Source of the DNA: JANMDN01 sp031376285
Lineage (GTDB): Bacteria > Actinomycetota > Thermoleophilia > Miltoncostaeales > Miltoncostaeaceae
Assembly (NCBI GenBank): GCA_031376285.1
Contig: JANMDN010000013.1
Coordinates: forward strand, 1-64,000
Length of the DNA stretch: 64,000 nucleotides
Direction: 5' to 3'
Part shown: positions 7,107 to 15,994 of the stretch, in pieces
Position numbering within the stretch: position 1 is the first letter of the stretch
Layout of the letters: each line of letters opens with the position of its first letter
The notes under the pieces: generated by a model
Databases searched by the model: none
What the model was told of the DNA's origin: nothing
What the model saw: the letters and a program-made list of their open reading frames with translations, nothing else
Position numbers and translations under genes: made by a program

Positions 7107-7961
7107 GTTGCCATAGCCGTCCTGCTCGCGCTCGCGGCGGCGGCGCTCTTTGGTATCGGAGACTTCTTCGGCGGGCTTGCAAGCCGCCGGCAGTCGGTGG
7201 CCTCCGTCATCCTGGGCTCCCACACGCTGTCGCTCGTCTCGCTCGCCGCCATCGCGCCGATCGTCGGCGCGGGAAGGGTAACCGCCTCCGACCTCGCCTG
7301 GGGAGGGGCGAGCGGCGTCGCCGGACTGGTCGGCGTCGGGCTCCTCTACCGCGGCATGACGATCGGGTCGATGAGCGTGGTCGCACCCCTCACCGCAGTC
7401 ATGTCGGCGGTCATCCCGATCGTTGTCGGGGTCGGCATCGGCGAGCGCCCCGGGCTCTTCGCAAGTCTTGGGTTGATGCTCGCGATCCCGGCGATCGCAC
7501 TCGCAAGCGGTTGGACCGCCTCGCGCGACGCCGTCAGGACTCACCCGACGGCGGCAACCCTCACCGCGCTCGCGTCCGGCTTCGGCTTCGGTTTCGCGCT
7601 GGTCCTCCTCGACCGGACCGGGGGCGCCTCGGGTCTCTGGCCGCTCGTCATGGCGCGTCTCGCTTCAGCCTCCCTGGTCGCCGCTTGGCTCTCGCGCCAC
7701 CGGTCGCAAATCTCGTCTACCTCGGCGCGCGGGGTCGGCCTCGTTGCGCTCGTCGGAGCGATCGACGTCGGCTCGAACGTCTGCTTCCTTCTCGCGAACC
7801 GTCACGGGCTCCTCGCGCTCGTCGCGGTGCTCGCGGGGCTCTACCCCGTGGCGACCGTTGCCCTCGCGATGACGGTCCTTCGCGAGCGCGTCACGCGCCT
7901 TCAGGTACTTGGCCTGGTGGCTGCGCTCGTCGCCGTCGCCCTCATCAGCCTCCCGAGCTGA
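7107..7961 (+). CDS. EamA/DMT-type membrane transporter
   Basis: A polytopic membrane protein with about ten hydrophobic segments arranged as two EamA repeats. The conserved N-terminus reads GIGDFFGGLASRRQ upstream of the first canonical in-frame start (GTG 7197), so the gene must begin earlier. Between the in-frame stop at 7071 and 7197 there is no ATG, GTG or TTG in frame; CTG 7122 is the best candidate. An out-of-frame ATG at 7087 hints at a one-base error. Substrate unknown; the family exports amino acids, drugs or metabolites. It ends 4 bases from the convergent gene. Confidence 0.8.
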   Translation, partial: VAIAVLLALAAAALFGIGDFFGGLASRRQSVASVILGSHTLSLVSLAAIAPIVGAGRVTASDLAWGGASGVAGLVGVGLLYRGMTIGSMSVVAPLTAVMSAVIPIVVGVGIGERPGLFASLGLMLAIPAIALASGWTASRDAVRTHPTAATLTALASGFGFGFALVLLDRTGGASGLWPLVMARLASASLVAAWLSRHRSQISSTSARGVGLVALVGAIDVGSNVCFLLANRHGLLALVAVLAGLYPVATVALAMTVLRERVTRLQVLGLVAALVAVALISLPS

Positions 7962-7976
7962 CCGGTCAGTTCGGGA
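7951..7976. terminator. palindromic terminator carrying both convergent stop codons
   Basis: TCCCGAGCTGACC (7951-7963) is mirrored by GGTCAGTTCGGGA (7964-7976), with a single G:T mismatch. The stop codon of the DMT gene (7959-7961) and that of the convergent nuclease-like gene (7966-7968 on the minus strand) both lie inside the stem. The same DNA can therefore form a terminator hairpin for either transcript. Confidence 0.65.
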
Positions 7977-8949
7977 CCCCGAACTTCGCCCAGAGGGGGT
8001 AGTGATCTGAGATGCGAAACGACAGCCGCACCTTCGTGTCGGCTCCGGAGCGGCCGAGCGTCAGCGGAACGAAGTCGAACGAGCCGGCCTCGCGCGGGAT
8101 GAGCTCGAGCATTGGATGGCCGTCGGTCGAGTCATGGAACCAGGCGATTTGGTCGTAGAAGTGGGGTTTCGAGGCCGTCTGGAAGATCGTACGCGGCACG
8201 TCGTTCAGGGCGTCCGGCGGCTTCAGGCCGGTCGACGTGAACGCTTGGTAGAGGGCGTCATCCTTGCGGTCGATGTTGAAGTCGCCGAGGCAGATGAGGT
8301 TGTGGCCCCATTCGCTCTCGCGCTTGGCCCACGTCGCGAGCCACTTCGCGATCGCGCGCAGCTCGGGGATACGGTCGGCCGGTTTATTCCCCCAAAGGAC
8401 GTGAAGGGTGATGAGGACGAACGTCGTCGACGCGGTTTGGAAGCTCACCGCGTAGGGCGGCCGAGCGAACTGCCGGGTCAGGTCGCCCGGGCCCGCTCCT
8501 TCGAGGACCTCGCGCGGGATCACCAGCTCGCCTGCAAGGCCGGATGCCTTCACGCGCTGCGTGTCGAAGACGAACGCGAGGCGCTCGTTGCCGGAGAAGT
8601 CGCCGCCACTCGCGTCAGTGAGGAGGAACCCCCAGTTGGGACCGAGCGCCTTCATCAGGTAGCGCAGGCTCCGGAGGTTGCCCTGCACCTCCTGGATCGC
8701 GACGAGGTCGAACTGGCGGACGACCTCGGCGATCAGGGAAACGTCGCGGAGGTTGCGCTTCGGCGAATCACCCGGCGCGGATTCCCAGCGCTTGGTGAGG
8801 TCGCCGAACTCACGAAGGTTCCAGGTGGCGATCAGCAGGTTGCGGTCGACCATGCGCGGCGGGATCGCGTCTGCAAGAGCGGCTCGAAGCGCCGACACCT
8901 CGGCCCGGACGCTCGGTGGCGGTTCGGTGATGCGGGGATCCTCAGCCAT
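7966..8949 (-). CDS. endonuclease/exonuclease/phosphatase family protein
   Basis: A 327-residue protein of the EEP (DNase I-like) superfamily. LIATWNLREFG and AIQEVQGN hold the metal-binding Asn and Glu. LGDFNIDRKD is the conserved GDFN motif, and RISDHYPLWA supplies the catalytic SDH histidine. No signal peptide is seen, so action is probably cytoplasmic. Substrate may be nucleic acid or a phosphoester and cannot be told from sequence. Confidence 0.88.
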   Translation of the reverse strand: MAEDPRITEPPPSVRAEVSALRAALADAIPPRMVDRNLLIATWNLREFGDLTKRWESAPGDSPKRNLRDVSLIAEVVRQFDLVAIQEVQGNLRSLRYLMKALGPNWGFLLTDASGGDFSGNERLAFVFDTQRVKASGLAGELVIPREVLEGAGPGDLTRQFARPPYAVSFQTASTTFVLITLHVLWGNKPADRIPELRAIAKWLATWAKRESEWGHNLICLGDFNIDRKDDALYQAFTSTGLKPPDALNDVPRTIFQTASKPHFYDQIAWFHDSTDGHPMLELIPREAGSFDFVPLTLGRSGADTKVRLSFRISDHYPLWAKFGVPN

Positions 8950-9094
8950 AGGGGAGGTCTACCCCGCGCGGGATGGCGCCGTCAATCGCGGCGACCCTCA
9001 GAGCGGTAGCAGCTCAGTCACAAGTGGAACGTAGCGGCTACCAACCGCGTCGGGCCGCCCACTGGCCGAGGGCGACCCAACGCGGAACGTCGGA

Positions 9095-9712
9095 CTACTT
9101 GCTCCAGCCGCGACCCGGGTTGATCACGTCCGTGTCGACCGTCGCCGAGCCGATCACGAGGCCCTCCGTGAAGGCGGTGACGTCGAACGAGCCGTTCAGC
9201 GCGACGGCGGCGCCCTTGGTCAGCTTCAACGTCACGCCCGACAGGGTGAGCTGTTCGTCGGTGCGATCGACCTTCAGCTTCGAGAGGTCGAGGGAGAAGA
9301 GGTCAAGTCGACCGACCACCTTGCCGTTTACCGAAGCGATCCCGCTCAGCGATGGGGCGCCGTTGATCTTGATGGTGAAGCGTCGAAGGTCGACTTTGGT
9401 CTGCGCCTTCGTAAACGAGAGCCCACCGGTGTGCCCGATGCGACCCTCAAGGGTCTTACCGTTCAGCTTCGCGACCGTGATCGGGAACGCGATGCCGGAC
9501 GGGCCGGCGCTTGCCGGACCGATCGGGGCAACCGCAACACCCAGCGACGCCAATGCGGCGCCCGCGCCGGCATCGAGGGCGACCGTCGTCTCGCCGCCAG
9601 CGGCGAGGAGTCCCTTTCCGTGCCATTGCCAGTTCGTCGCGCCTGCGGTCGGAGCGACAGCCATCACGGCAACGGCGCTGCCGACAACGAGAGCGCGAAT
9701 ACGGCGGGTCAT
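9095..9712 (-). CDS. secreted HtaA-like domain protein
   Basis: A 205-residue protein with a signal peptide (RRIRALVVGSAVAVMAVAPTA). One beta-rich domain contains the patterns LASLGVAVAPIGPA, IAFPIT, GHTGGLSF and LSGVTLKLT, which resemble HtaA-domain repeats. HtaA domains bind haem in Corynebacterium, but many actinobacterial relatives have no known ligand. A clear AGGAGG ribosome binding site precedes the ATG. The assignment is by motif memory. Confidence 0.7.
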   Translation of the reverse strand: MTRRIRALVVGSAVAVMAVAPTAGATNWQWHGKGLLAAGGETTVALDAGAGAALASLGVAVAPIGPASAGPSGIAFPITVAKLNGKTLEGRIGHTGGLSFTKAQTKVDLRRFTIKINGAPSLSGIASVNGKVVGRLDLFSLDLSKLKVDRTDEQLTLSGVTLKLTKGAAVALNGSFDVTAFTEGLVIGSATVDTDVINPGRGWSK

Positions 9713-9814
9713 GAAGAACCTCCTGGTTGGGGTTACTCCCTCCTACGTGGCCGAAGTCGATATCGGTTGTCGGATGCCGCCGAGCTCGCTCGAACGCGCC
9801 CGCACGTCGCGCAC

Positions 9815-11083
9815 TTACTCGGTCGACCTGGACACGTGAACGTCAGCGTCGTCGGTCTCGCTCAAGCGCAACGGGCAGTCAAGCCACGGTTTCGATCCCA
9901 ACGACGCCACCGCGTTTGCGATGTTCCCCCCAGCACCAAGGGCCAACGTTCCAGCGGCGCCGATCGACGCGACAAGCGGCCCGCCGATTGCGTAGCCGCC
10001 AGGGGTGCCGGCGCGGTTGACGAGCATCGTGAGCGACAGCACACGACCAAGGAGGTGGGGTGGGGCGAGGCGTTGGCGCAGCGTCAGAATGAAGACGTTC
10101 CAGGGGGCAGCGATCATGTTCGCAGCGCAGAAGAGCGCCCCCATCAGCCAGATCGGCGGTCCCGCCGCGACCGCGAGCAGCGGGATTGCCGCTGCGATGA
10201 CAAGGACGCTGAGCGTGCGGGTCGCCGGCCACCGCCAGCGAAACGAACCCGCCGCGAGCGACCCGATGATTCCTCCGATGCCACCGGCAGCGGTGACAAG
10301 ACCGAAGGCGTTCGAGCCACCGCCAGCGTCGATGACGAGGAACGGCAGCGCGACGAGCACCATGCCAATCGTAAAATTCGAGATCGCCGTCAGCTGGATG
10401 ATCATCAGCATGATCGGCTCGCGCCGGACGTAGCTGAATCCCTCGACGAGGTCGTTCCAGGGGCTCGCGTCGGCGGCTCGGTTCGGCAGCTTGTCGACGA
10501 CGGCCGACATGAACATGAGTGCGACGCCAAAGATGGCGAACGTCGCGGCGTCGATCCAGAACGCCTGAAGGGTTCCGAACGTTCCGACAATGACCGCTCC
10601 GAGCAGCGGACCGAGGAGCCAGCCGATCTCCCACTGGAACCCCTCAAGGCCGTTCGCGGCGTTCAGCTCGTCGGGCGCCACGAGGTCGACGGTCATCGCG
10701 CGCTGGGCGACATCGGCCGCGGGCGACCAAAAACCGAGGACCGCCATCGCCGGGACGAACGTTTCGAGGGCCGGGTCGTGGACGAGCCCAACGAGCGGAA
10801 TGCTCGCGACCGCGGCGGCGCGGATGAACGAGTCGAGTACCGCGAGCTTTCGGCGCGATACGCGGTCCATCACGCTCGTCAGGGCGATTCCACCCGCGAT
10901 CGCGGCGATCTCGTAGGCAACGAGGACGATCGCCAGGCGTCCCGGGCTGTCACGCTCGGCGAAGAACCACGCGAGCGCAAAGAAGGTGAACCCGTCGCCG
11001 ATCTTGGAAACCAAACTGCCCCAGAAGAGCAAACCGAAATCGTGCCGGGTGGTGAGCGCGAGCTGTCGACGCAGTCCGTTCAT
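9815..11083 (-). CDS. MFS transporter (MFS_3/EntS-like)
   Basis: A 422-residue integral membrane protein with twelve predicted helices. The motif-A-like loop MDRVSRRKLAVLD lies between helices 2 and 3. The general layout matches the MFS_3 family, which includes siderophore and drug exporters. Its ATG overlaps the stop of the upstream DMT gene by 4 bases (ATGA), so the two are co-translated. Substrate unknown. The C-terminal 25 residues are hydrophilic. Confidence 0.85.
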   Translation of the reverse strand: MNGLRRQLALTTRHDFGLLFWGSLVSKIGDGFTFFALAWFFAERDSPGRLAIVLVAYEIAAIAGGIALTSVMDRVSRRKLAVLDSFIRAAAVASIPLVGLVHDPALETFVPAMAVLGFWSPAADVAQRAMTVDLVAPDELNAANGLEGFQWEIGWLLGPLLGAVIVGTFGTLQAFWIDAATFAIFGVALMFMSAVVDKLPNRAADASPWNDLVEGFSYVRREPIMLMIIQLTAISNFTIGMVLVALPFLVIDAGGGSNAFGLVTAAGGIGGIIGSLAAGSFRWRWPATRTLSVLVIAAAIPLLAVAAGPPIWLMGALFCAANMIAAPWNVFILTLRQRLAPPHLLGRVLSLTMLVNRAGTPGGYAIGGPLVASIGAAGTLALGAGGNIANAVASLGSKPWLDCPLRLSETDDADVHVSRSTE

Positions 11084-11967
11084 GTCGCCGGAGCAGGGGT
11101 GCCGCGAGCACGACGGCTGTCAAGGAGCGACCACACAATGGTTCCAATGACAATCACCACGCCGCCGGTGACCGCCCACGGTCCAGGTCGCTCGCCGTGG
11201 ACGATCCACGCCCAGACCGGGCTGAGCGCGGGTTCCGCCATCAGCAGGAGCGACGCCTGCACGGCCGGAACCCGTCGCATCGCGCGTGTCAGGAGCGTGT
11301 ACGCGAGGCCGATTTGGAAGATGCCAAGGTAGGCGATCGCAAGCCAATCACCCCCGCTCGTCGTCACCGGGAAGGCAAACGGAAGGCAGATCACGGTCGC
11401 CATCAGATTGCCGGCGACGGTCGCGGCGGCCGCATGACCTGTGCCCTCTGACTTCCCCAGCCAGCGGAGTCCAGCGATCGTGAACGCCCAGCCGACCCCG
11501 CTCCCGAGCGAGAGGAGGTTTCCGAGGGTCGGGTTCGCGGCGGTTTGACTCGCCTCCTCGGGATCGAGAAAGAACAGGCCAATCGCGGCGACGAACACCC
11601 CGATCGTGACGACGTCGAGGATGCGCAGGCGCTCGCGAAGGAAGAGCGGACCGATCAGCAGGATGTAGATGAGCGCGGTTTCCTGAAGAAAGATCGAGTT
11701 CGCGGCAGTCGTTTGCTTGTTCGCGTTGACGAACAGGATCAGGGTCGCGGCGAACGCGACCGCGACGAGCAGGGTTCGCCACGACCAGCCGCGGCGCGCT
11801 GCCGGCACGAAGAGCACGATTGCGATCGCCGCGACCGCCGAGCGAAAGCAGGCGACCTGAAGGCCGCTCATGTTGTCGGCGGCCTTGATGGCCGTCCCGC
11901 CCGTCGAGAAGAGGACCGCGGTGCCGACAACCTGGAGCCGAGCGATGGTCGCGGTCGGCTCGCTCAC
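11080..11967 (-). CDS. EamA/DMT-type membrane transporter
   Basis: A 295-residue protein with ten hydrophobic segments in two EamA repeats; the second ends AEPALSPVWAWIVHGERP, a typical EamA motif. It is the first gene of a two-gene operon with the MFS exporter. The GTG start has no ribosome binding site, but the extended -10 TGG-TAGCGT lies 6 bases upstream. It is a metabolite or drug exporter of unknown substrate. Confidence 0.87.
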   Translation of the reverse strand: MSEPTATIARLQVVGTAVLFSTGGTAIKAADNMSGLQVACFRSAVAAIAIVLFVPAARRGWSWRTLLVAVAFAATLILFVNANKQTTAANSIFLQETALIYILLIGPLFLRERLRILDVVTIGVFVAAIGLFFLDPEEASQTAANPTLGNLLSLGSGVGWAFTIAGLRWLGKSEGTGHAAAATVAGNLMATVICLPFAFPVTTSGGDWLAIAYLGIFQIGLAYTLLTRAMRRVPAVQASLLLMAEPALSPVWAWIVHGERPGPWAVTGGVVIVIGTIVWSLLDSRRARGTPAPAT

Positions 11968-11973
11968 CCGGGC

Positions 11974-11982
11974 ACGCTACCA
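11974..11982 (-). promoter_or_regulatory. extended -10 element of the DMT-MFS operon
   Basis: On the minus strand TGG-TAGCGT (hexamer 11979-11974) ends 6 bases before the GTG at 11967, predicting a leaderless transcript divergent from gnd. Confidence 0.5.
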
Positions 11983-12048
11983 GCGGGTGCGCCGGCCCAA
12001 GCGCGGCCCGATACCCTTCCGGCCGACGAACACGAGCGGAGGACGAGG

Positions 12049-12915
12049 ATGCGTCTTGGCATGGTGGGGCTCGGCAGGATGGGCGGCAACATGGCGGCGC
12101 GCCTCCGCCAAAACGGGCACGAGGTCGTCGGCTACGACCGCGACCCGAAGATCAGCGACGTCGCCGACCTCGAAGCGTTCGTCGCCGCCCTCGAACCGCC
12201 TCGTGTCGCGTGGGTGATGGTGCCCGCGGGCGACCCGACCGAGCAGACCGTGGCAACGCTTGCCGGTCTCCTCTCAGAGGGCGACATCCTCGTCGACGGC
12301 GGCAACAGCAACTTCCGCGACTCGATGCGACGGGGTGAGGAACTCGCCGCGAAGGGCATCGGCTTCATCGACGCCGGCGTCTCGGGGGGGATCTGGGGCC
12401 TTGCCGAGGGCTACTGCATCATGGTCGGCGGAAGCCCCGAGCACGTTGCCGTTCTCCAGCCTGCGCTCGACGGGCTCGTCCAAGCGGACGGTTGCGCCCA
12501 CGTCGGCCCCGTCGGTTCCGGCCACTTCACCAAGATGGTCCACAACGGGATCGAGTACGGGATGATGCAGGCATTCGGCGAGGGCTATGAACTCCTGAAC
12601 GCCGCGCCGGTGCCGATCGACGTTCCCGCTGCCGTCGAGGTGTGGCGCCACGGAAGCGTCGTGCGCTCGTGGCTCCTCGACCTCCTCGCGAAGGCGCTCG
12701 ATGAGGATCCTGATCTTGCGGCGCTCAAGGGCTACGCGGAGGACTCGGGTGAAGGTCGATGGACAATCGACGAGGCGGTCAAGGCCGCCGTCCCCGTGCC
12801 GGTCATGGCGAGCGCCCTCTTTGCCCGCTTCGCGTCGCGCCAGGAGGACTCACCCTCGATGAAGGTCGTCGCCGCACTCCGTCAGCAGTTCGGCGGTCAC
12901 GCGGTGAAGACGTGA
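12049..12915 (+). CDS. gnd: 6-phosphogluconate dehydrogenase, decarboxylating
   Basis: A 288-residue enzyme, the short GndA-like form. It oxidises 6-phosphogluconate to ribulose 5-phosphate and CO2. MRLGMVGLGRMGGNMAARL is the nucleotide-binding GxGxMG motif. DGGNSNFRDS and AGVSGGIWG are substrate-loop motifs, and GHFTKMVHNGIEYG carries the catalytic lysine and histidine. The ATG follows a purine-rich GGAGGACGAGG. Its end overlaps the zwf start by 4 bases, giving a coupled oxidative pentose phosphate pair. Cofactor preference (NAD or NADP) cannot be decided here. Confidence 0.95.
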   Translation: MRLGMVGLGRMGGNMAARLRQNGHEVVGYDRDPKISDVADLEAFVAALEPPRVAWVMVPAGDPTEQTVATLAGLLSEGDILVDGGNSNFRDSMRRGEELAAKGIGFIDAGVSGGIWGLAEGYCIMVGGSPEHVAVLQPALDGLVQADGCAHVGPVGSGHFTKMVHNGIEYGMMQAFGEGYELLNAAPVPIDVPAAVEVWRHGSVVRSWLLDLLAKALDEDPDLAALKGYAEDSGEGRWTIDEAVKAAVPVPVMASALFARFASRQEDSPSMKVVAALRQQFGGHAVKT

Positions 12916-14375
12916 GTCGCACGCGGTCTCGGGCACGTCGGCCGGCGAGCCGTTCAGACGCAATCGTGCTCTTCGGCGCCTCAGGCGACCTCACCAGACG
13001 AAAGCTCTTTCCAGCGCTCCACCGCCTGGCTAAGCGCGGAAAACTCGATGACACTCCGATCATCGGGGTTGCGCGGTCCGAGTGGACCGACGCCGAGTTT
13101 CGCGAACACGCCCGGTCGGGCATCGAGGAGTTCGGCGGGGGAGTGGACGCAAAAGCGTTTGCCCAGATGTGTGAGGGCATGTCGTTTGTCGCGGGCGACT
13201 ACGCGGCGCCAGACACGTTTGAACGCTTGCGGGAGAAACTGGGTGAGGCGCGCCGCCCGCTCCACTACCTGGCGATCCCCCCGAGCATGTTCGAGACGGT
13301 CACCTTCGGGCTCGGCGGCCTTGATCTGGACCGCGGAGCCCGGGTCGTCGTTGAGAAGCCATTCGGGAGGGACCTCGAATCGGCCAGACACCTCGGTGAC
13401 GTGCTCGGGAACGTCTTCGACGAGCAGGCGATCTTTCGGATCGATCACTACATCGCGAAGGAGTCGGTCCAGAACATCCTGTTCTTTCGGTTCGCGAATG
13501 CGTTCCTCGAGCCGATCTGGAACCGGAGCTATGTCTCACGCGTTCAGCTGACAATGGCCGAGAAGATCGGCGTCGAGGGGCGCGGCCGGTTCTACGAAGA
13601 GGCCGGCGCGATCCGTGACGTGGTGCAAAACCACATGCTTCAAGTCATCGCGCTCCTCGCGATGGAGCCACCCGCCTCAGCGGAGACCGAAGCACTTCGC
13701 GACGAGACCGTGAAGGTGCTGAGGGCGATGAAGCCGCTCGACGCGTCGCGCCTCGTGCGCGGGCAGTACTGGGGATACCACGGTGAGGAGGGCGTCGCGC
13801 CCGACTCCCGCGTCGAGACGTTCGCCGCGATGACCTTCGAGATCGACTCGTGGCGTTGGGCCGGCGTGCCATTCCTCGCCCGCGCCGGAAAGAACATGGC
13901 TCGCTCGGTGATCGAGGTGGAGGTGGATCTGCACCAGCCCCCGCGGATGCTCTTCGCTGGGGAGGATGCTCCCGTGCCGCCGCCGAACCGGCTGCGACTT
14001 CAGCTCGCACCGGAGGTCTCGGTGGCCCTTCAGGTTCGGGCGAAGGCGCCGGGCGACACGATGGCGACGCGTCCGATCGACCTACGTTTCACGCATGACC
14101 AGGAACGCGACGAGGACGCCTATGAGCGCCTCATCGACGATGCGATGGACGGCGACCACACCCTGTTCGCGCGGCAGGACGCGGTCGAACAGTCGTGGCG
14201 GATCGTGTCGCCGGCGATCGACGTCCGAGGTCCGGTCTACACCTACGAGCCCGGCTCGTGGGGTCCCGCTGAAGCCGATGCGATGGCCGCCCCGAGCGGC
14301 GGGTGGATCACCCCTGACGGCGACGCTCCGACTACCCCGAAGCCCCGGAAGCGCCGTACGACCAAACCGACGTAG
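12912..14375 (+). CDS. zwf: glucose-6-phosphate dehydrogenase
   Basis: A 487-residue enzyme for the first step of the oxidative pentose phosphate pathway. IVLFGASGDLTRRKLFPAL is the dinucleotide-binding site and RIDHYIAKESVQNI the substrate and active-site motif (usual form RIDHYLGKE). The GTG start at 12912 overlaps the gnd stop (GTGA). The last 44 bases overlap the convergent M14-like gene. The C-terminal tail is basic (KPRKRRTTKPT). The product feeds, after lactone hydrolysis, the enzyme encoded just upstream. Confidence 0.96.
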   Translation: MSRTRSRARRPASRSDAIVLFGASGDLTRRKLFPALHRLAKRGKLDDTPIIGVARSEWTDAEFREHARSGIEEFGGGVDAKAFAQMCEGMSFVAGDYAAPDTFERLREKLGEARRPLHYLAIPPSMFETVTFGLGGLDLDRGARVVVEKPFGRDLESARHLGDVLGNVFDEQAIFRIDHYIAKESVQNILFFRFANAFLEPIWNRSYVSRVQLTMAEKIGVEGRGRFYEEAGAIRDVVQNHMLQVIALLAMEPPASAETEALRDETVKVLRAMKPLDASRLVRGQYWGYHGEEGVAPDSRVETFAAMTFEIDSWRWAGVPFLARAGKNMARSVIEVEVDLHQPPRMLFAGEDAPVPPPNRLRLQLAPEVSVALQVRAKAPGDTMATRPIDLRFTHDQERDEDAYERLIDDAMDGDHTLFARQDAVEQSWRIVSPAIDVRGPVYTYEPGSWGPAEADAMAAPSGGWITPDGDAPTTPKPRKRRTTKPT

Positions 14376-15180
14376 AGCCGGAGCCCTGCCACGATGCCCG
14401 TCGAGGCCGGCGTTGGTGGGCGAGCGAGTTGGCGAGCGCCCGGACGGCCCTGGAATGGCGCTCGACGACGACTGGCGAGAGCGTCCCGGCCGGCAGCTCG
14501 ACGACGAAGGCGGTCGTCCCGGGGAAGCGGTGGTTCTGCCAGCGGCTTGCGCTCCCCGGGTAGCGCGCGAGGCGCCGCACGCGGACACCCGCAAGATGCG
14601 CGTAGCGACGAACGAGCAACGGACTGCCCCCGGAGAGATCGACGAGACCGAGCGGCTGGTGGTACCAAATCGTGATCGTGGGACGCAGCCGGTCGATGAG
14701 GGCCTTGGCGGCTCTGGTCTCCGGCTCTGAGAGCGGTCTGGGCCCCGAGTAGTGAACGGACCCGAGCGCCTCGATGGGTTCCCAGCGAAACGGGAAGTTG
14801 CGGTTCAGGTCGACCGCGCGCGCGTTCTGGCGCGTGCCCTGAGCTGCCCCGTCGGGGTTCAGGTTGTTGACGATCCAGAGGTCCGCATTGCGCGGCGCTA
14901 TGCCCTCGGCCAGGTGTCGGGCGACGGCGATGCCGGCGGTTTCATTGCCGTGAATCGCGCCGATGACGAGGACCTTCAATCGGCTACCCGGGTCTCCGAT
15001 TTCGGTCGCGACGATCGCTCGGCCGAGCACCGAGCGTCCGAGGAGGTGATGGCGAGGCGCGGCGTCCAGTGAACGGACTGGCGCCCCGGTCACCGAGCCG
15101 AGCCCCCAGACCGACGCCACGACGAGAAACGAGACCGCAAGGAGACCCCCGCCGGCGACGCGTCCCGCCCGCGTTGCCAC
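14332..15180 (-). CDS. membrane-anchored M14-like zinc carboxypeptidase
   Basis: About 282 residues. An N-terminal hydrophobic anchor (GGGLLAVSFLVVASVWGLG) precedes a peptidase domain with the M14 motif IGAIHGNETAG (HxxE zinc ligands). VDLNRNFPF is the substrate-binding NRNF motif. IWYHQPLG holds the third zinc ligand and AFVVELPAG the catalytic glutamate. M14 relatives of this size often cut peptidoglycan peptides or similar amide bonds outside the cell. GTG 15180 is chosen; an ATG at 15255 would overlap the upstream gene. Its 3' end overlaps zwf. Confidence 0.82.
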   Translation of the reverse strand: MATRAGRVAGGGLLAVSFLVVASVWGLGSVTGAPVRSLDAAPRHHLLGRSVLGRAIVATEIGDPGSRLKVLVIGAIHGNETAGIAVARHLAEGIAPRNADLWIVNNLNPDGAAQGTRQNARAVDLNRNFPFRWEPIEALGSVHYSGPRPLSEPETRAAKALIDRLRPTITIWYHQPLGLVDLSGGSPLLVRRYAHLAGVRVRRLARYPGSASRWQNHRFPGTTAFVVELPAGTLSPVVVERHSRAVRALANSLAHQRRPRRASWQGSGSTSVWSYGASGASG

Positions 15181-15214
15181 GGTCAACGGACGTTCAGCTG
15201 GCGAGCAGAGCGGC

Positions 15215-15994
15215 TCAAGCCGGGAGCGCTGACCCCGGCGGGGTGACCCGGGCAAGGTCGTCGGAGACGGCCACGATCAGCTCGCGGGCGTCGGTGACCT
15301 GCCCCAGAATGCGCCCGCTCGGGTCGGGCTCAGCGTGCAGCGCGGCCCTCACGACCTGGCCGCGGATAGCGCCGAGCGACGCGGTGAGCTGGCGCATCTG
15401 GACGTCGAAGCGGGCGAGGTGCGCGCGACCTTCCTCGACGGCCTGCAGCTGCTGGTCATACGCGGCGACCGTCTGGCGAAGTGACTCCGCCAGATCATTC
15501 GGGGCGTCAGCCCGTTGCATCTCGGCCTTGGCGCGGCTTTCGCGAACGGCCTCGATGTCGACGGTGCTCAGGTAGCGGCTGACACGGTCGGCACGCCGGG
15601 CCATCTGGTCCACGTCGCCCACCAGGCCGGCCATCTCGCCATCGACCTCGGGGAGCGAAACCGGGCTATCGGCGAGCGCCGCGCGCAGCGCCCGCTCTTC
15701 GCCGTGGAGTGATGCCAAGGATCTGCGCACGGTGGGGTCGGCCACCTCGACCGGCGCCCCACCCCGTTCCGGTCGGGCCGCCCGGCCCTCGGCGGCGACC
15801 TTTTCGGCCTCCTCGACGCTCAGGAAGGAGATACCCACCAGCGCGCAGTAGACCGCCGCCGCTCCTGGGTACAGTGGCCACACGTCGACGGCCACTCCGG
15901 TGACGACCATCGCCGCTGGCGCCAGCACGCTCGACGGGCGGGTCATCGCGCGAACAAGGAGCCTGCGCGCCGTGGCTCGGCGGCGTCCATTCAT
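15215..15994 (-). CDS. membrane protein with coiled-coil domain
   Basis: 259 residues. A basic N-terminus and two hydrophobic segments (about residues 20-58) are followed by a long hydrophilic, helical, charged region with heptad character (MARRADRVSRYLSTVDIEAV..., TVAAYDQQLQAVEEGRAHL). I do not recognise a family with certainty; it resembles partners of VWA-domain proteins and toxic-anion-resistance proteins only in general layout. It is translationally coupled to the upstream solute-binding/VWA gene (TAATG), so the two probably act together at the membrane. Confidence 0.75.
   Translation of the reverse strand: MNGRRRATARRLLVRAMTRPSSVLAPAAMVVTGVAVDVWPLYPGAAAVYCALVGISFLSVEEAEKVAAEGRAARPERGGAPVEVADPTVRRSLASLHGEERALRAALADSPVSLPEVDGEMAGLVGDVDQMARRADRVSRYLSTVDIEAVRESRAKAEMQRADAPNDLAESLRQTVAAYDQQLQAVEEGRAHLARFDVQMRQLTASLGAIRGQVVRAALHAEPDPSGRILGQVTDARELIVAVSDDLARVTPPGSALPA

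Noticed and set aside
9431..11332. 633-codon plus-strand frame opposite the HtaA-like and MFS genes
   Set aside because: Composition is extreme (Arg, Asp, Glu, Gly) as expected for the antisense of membrane-protein codons; the minus-strand genes have clear helices and motifs.
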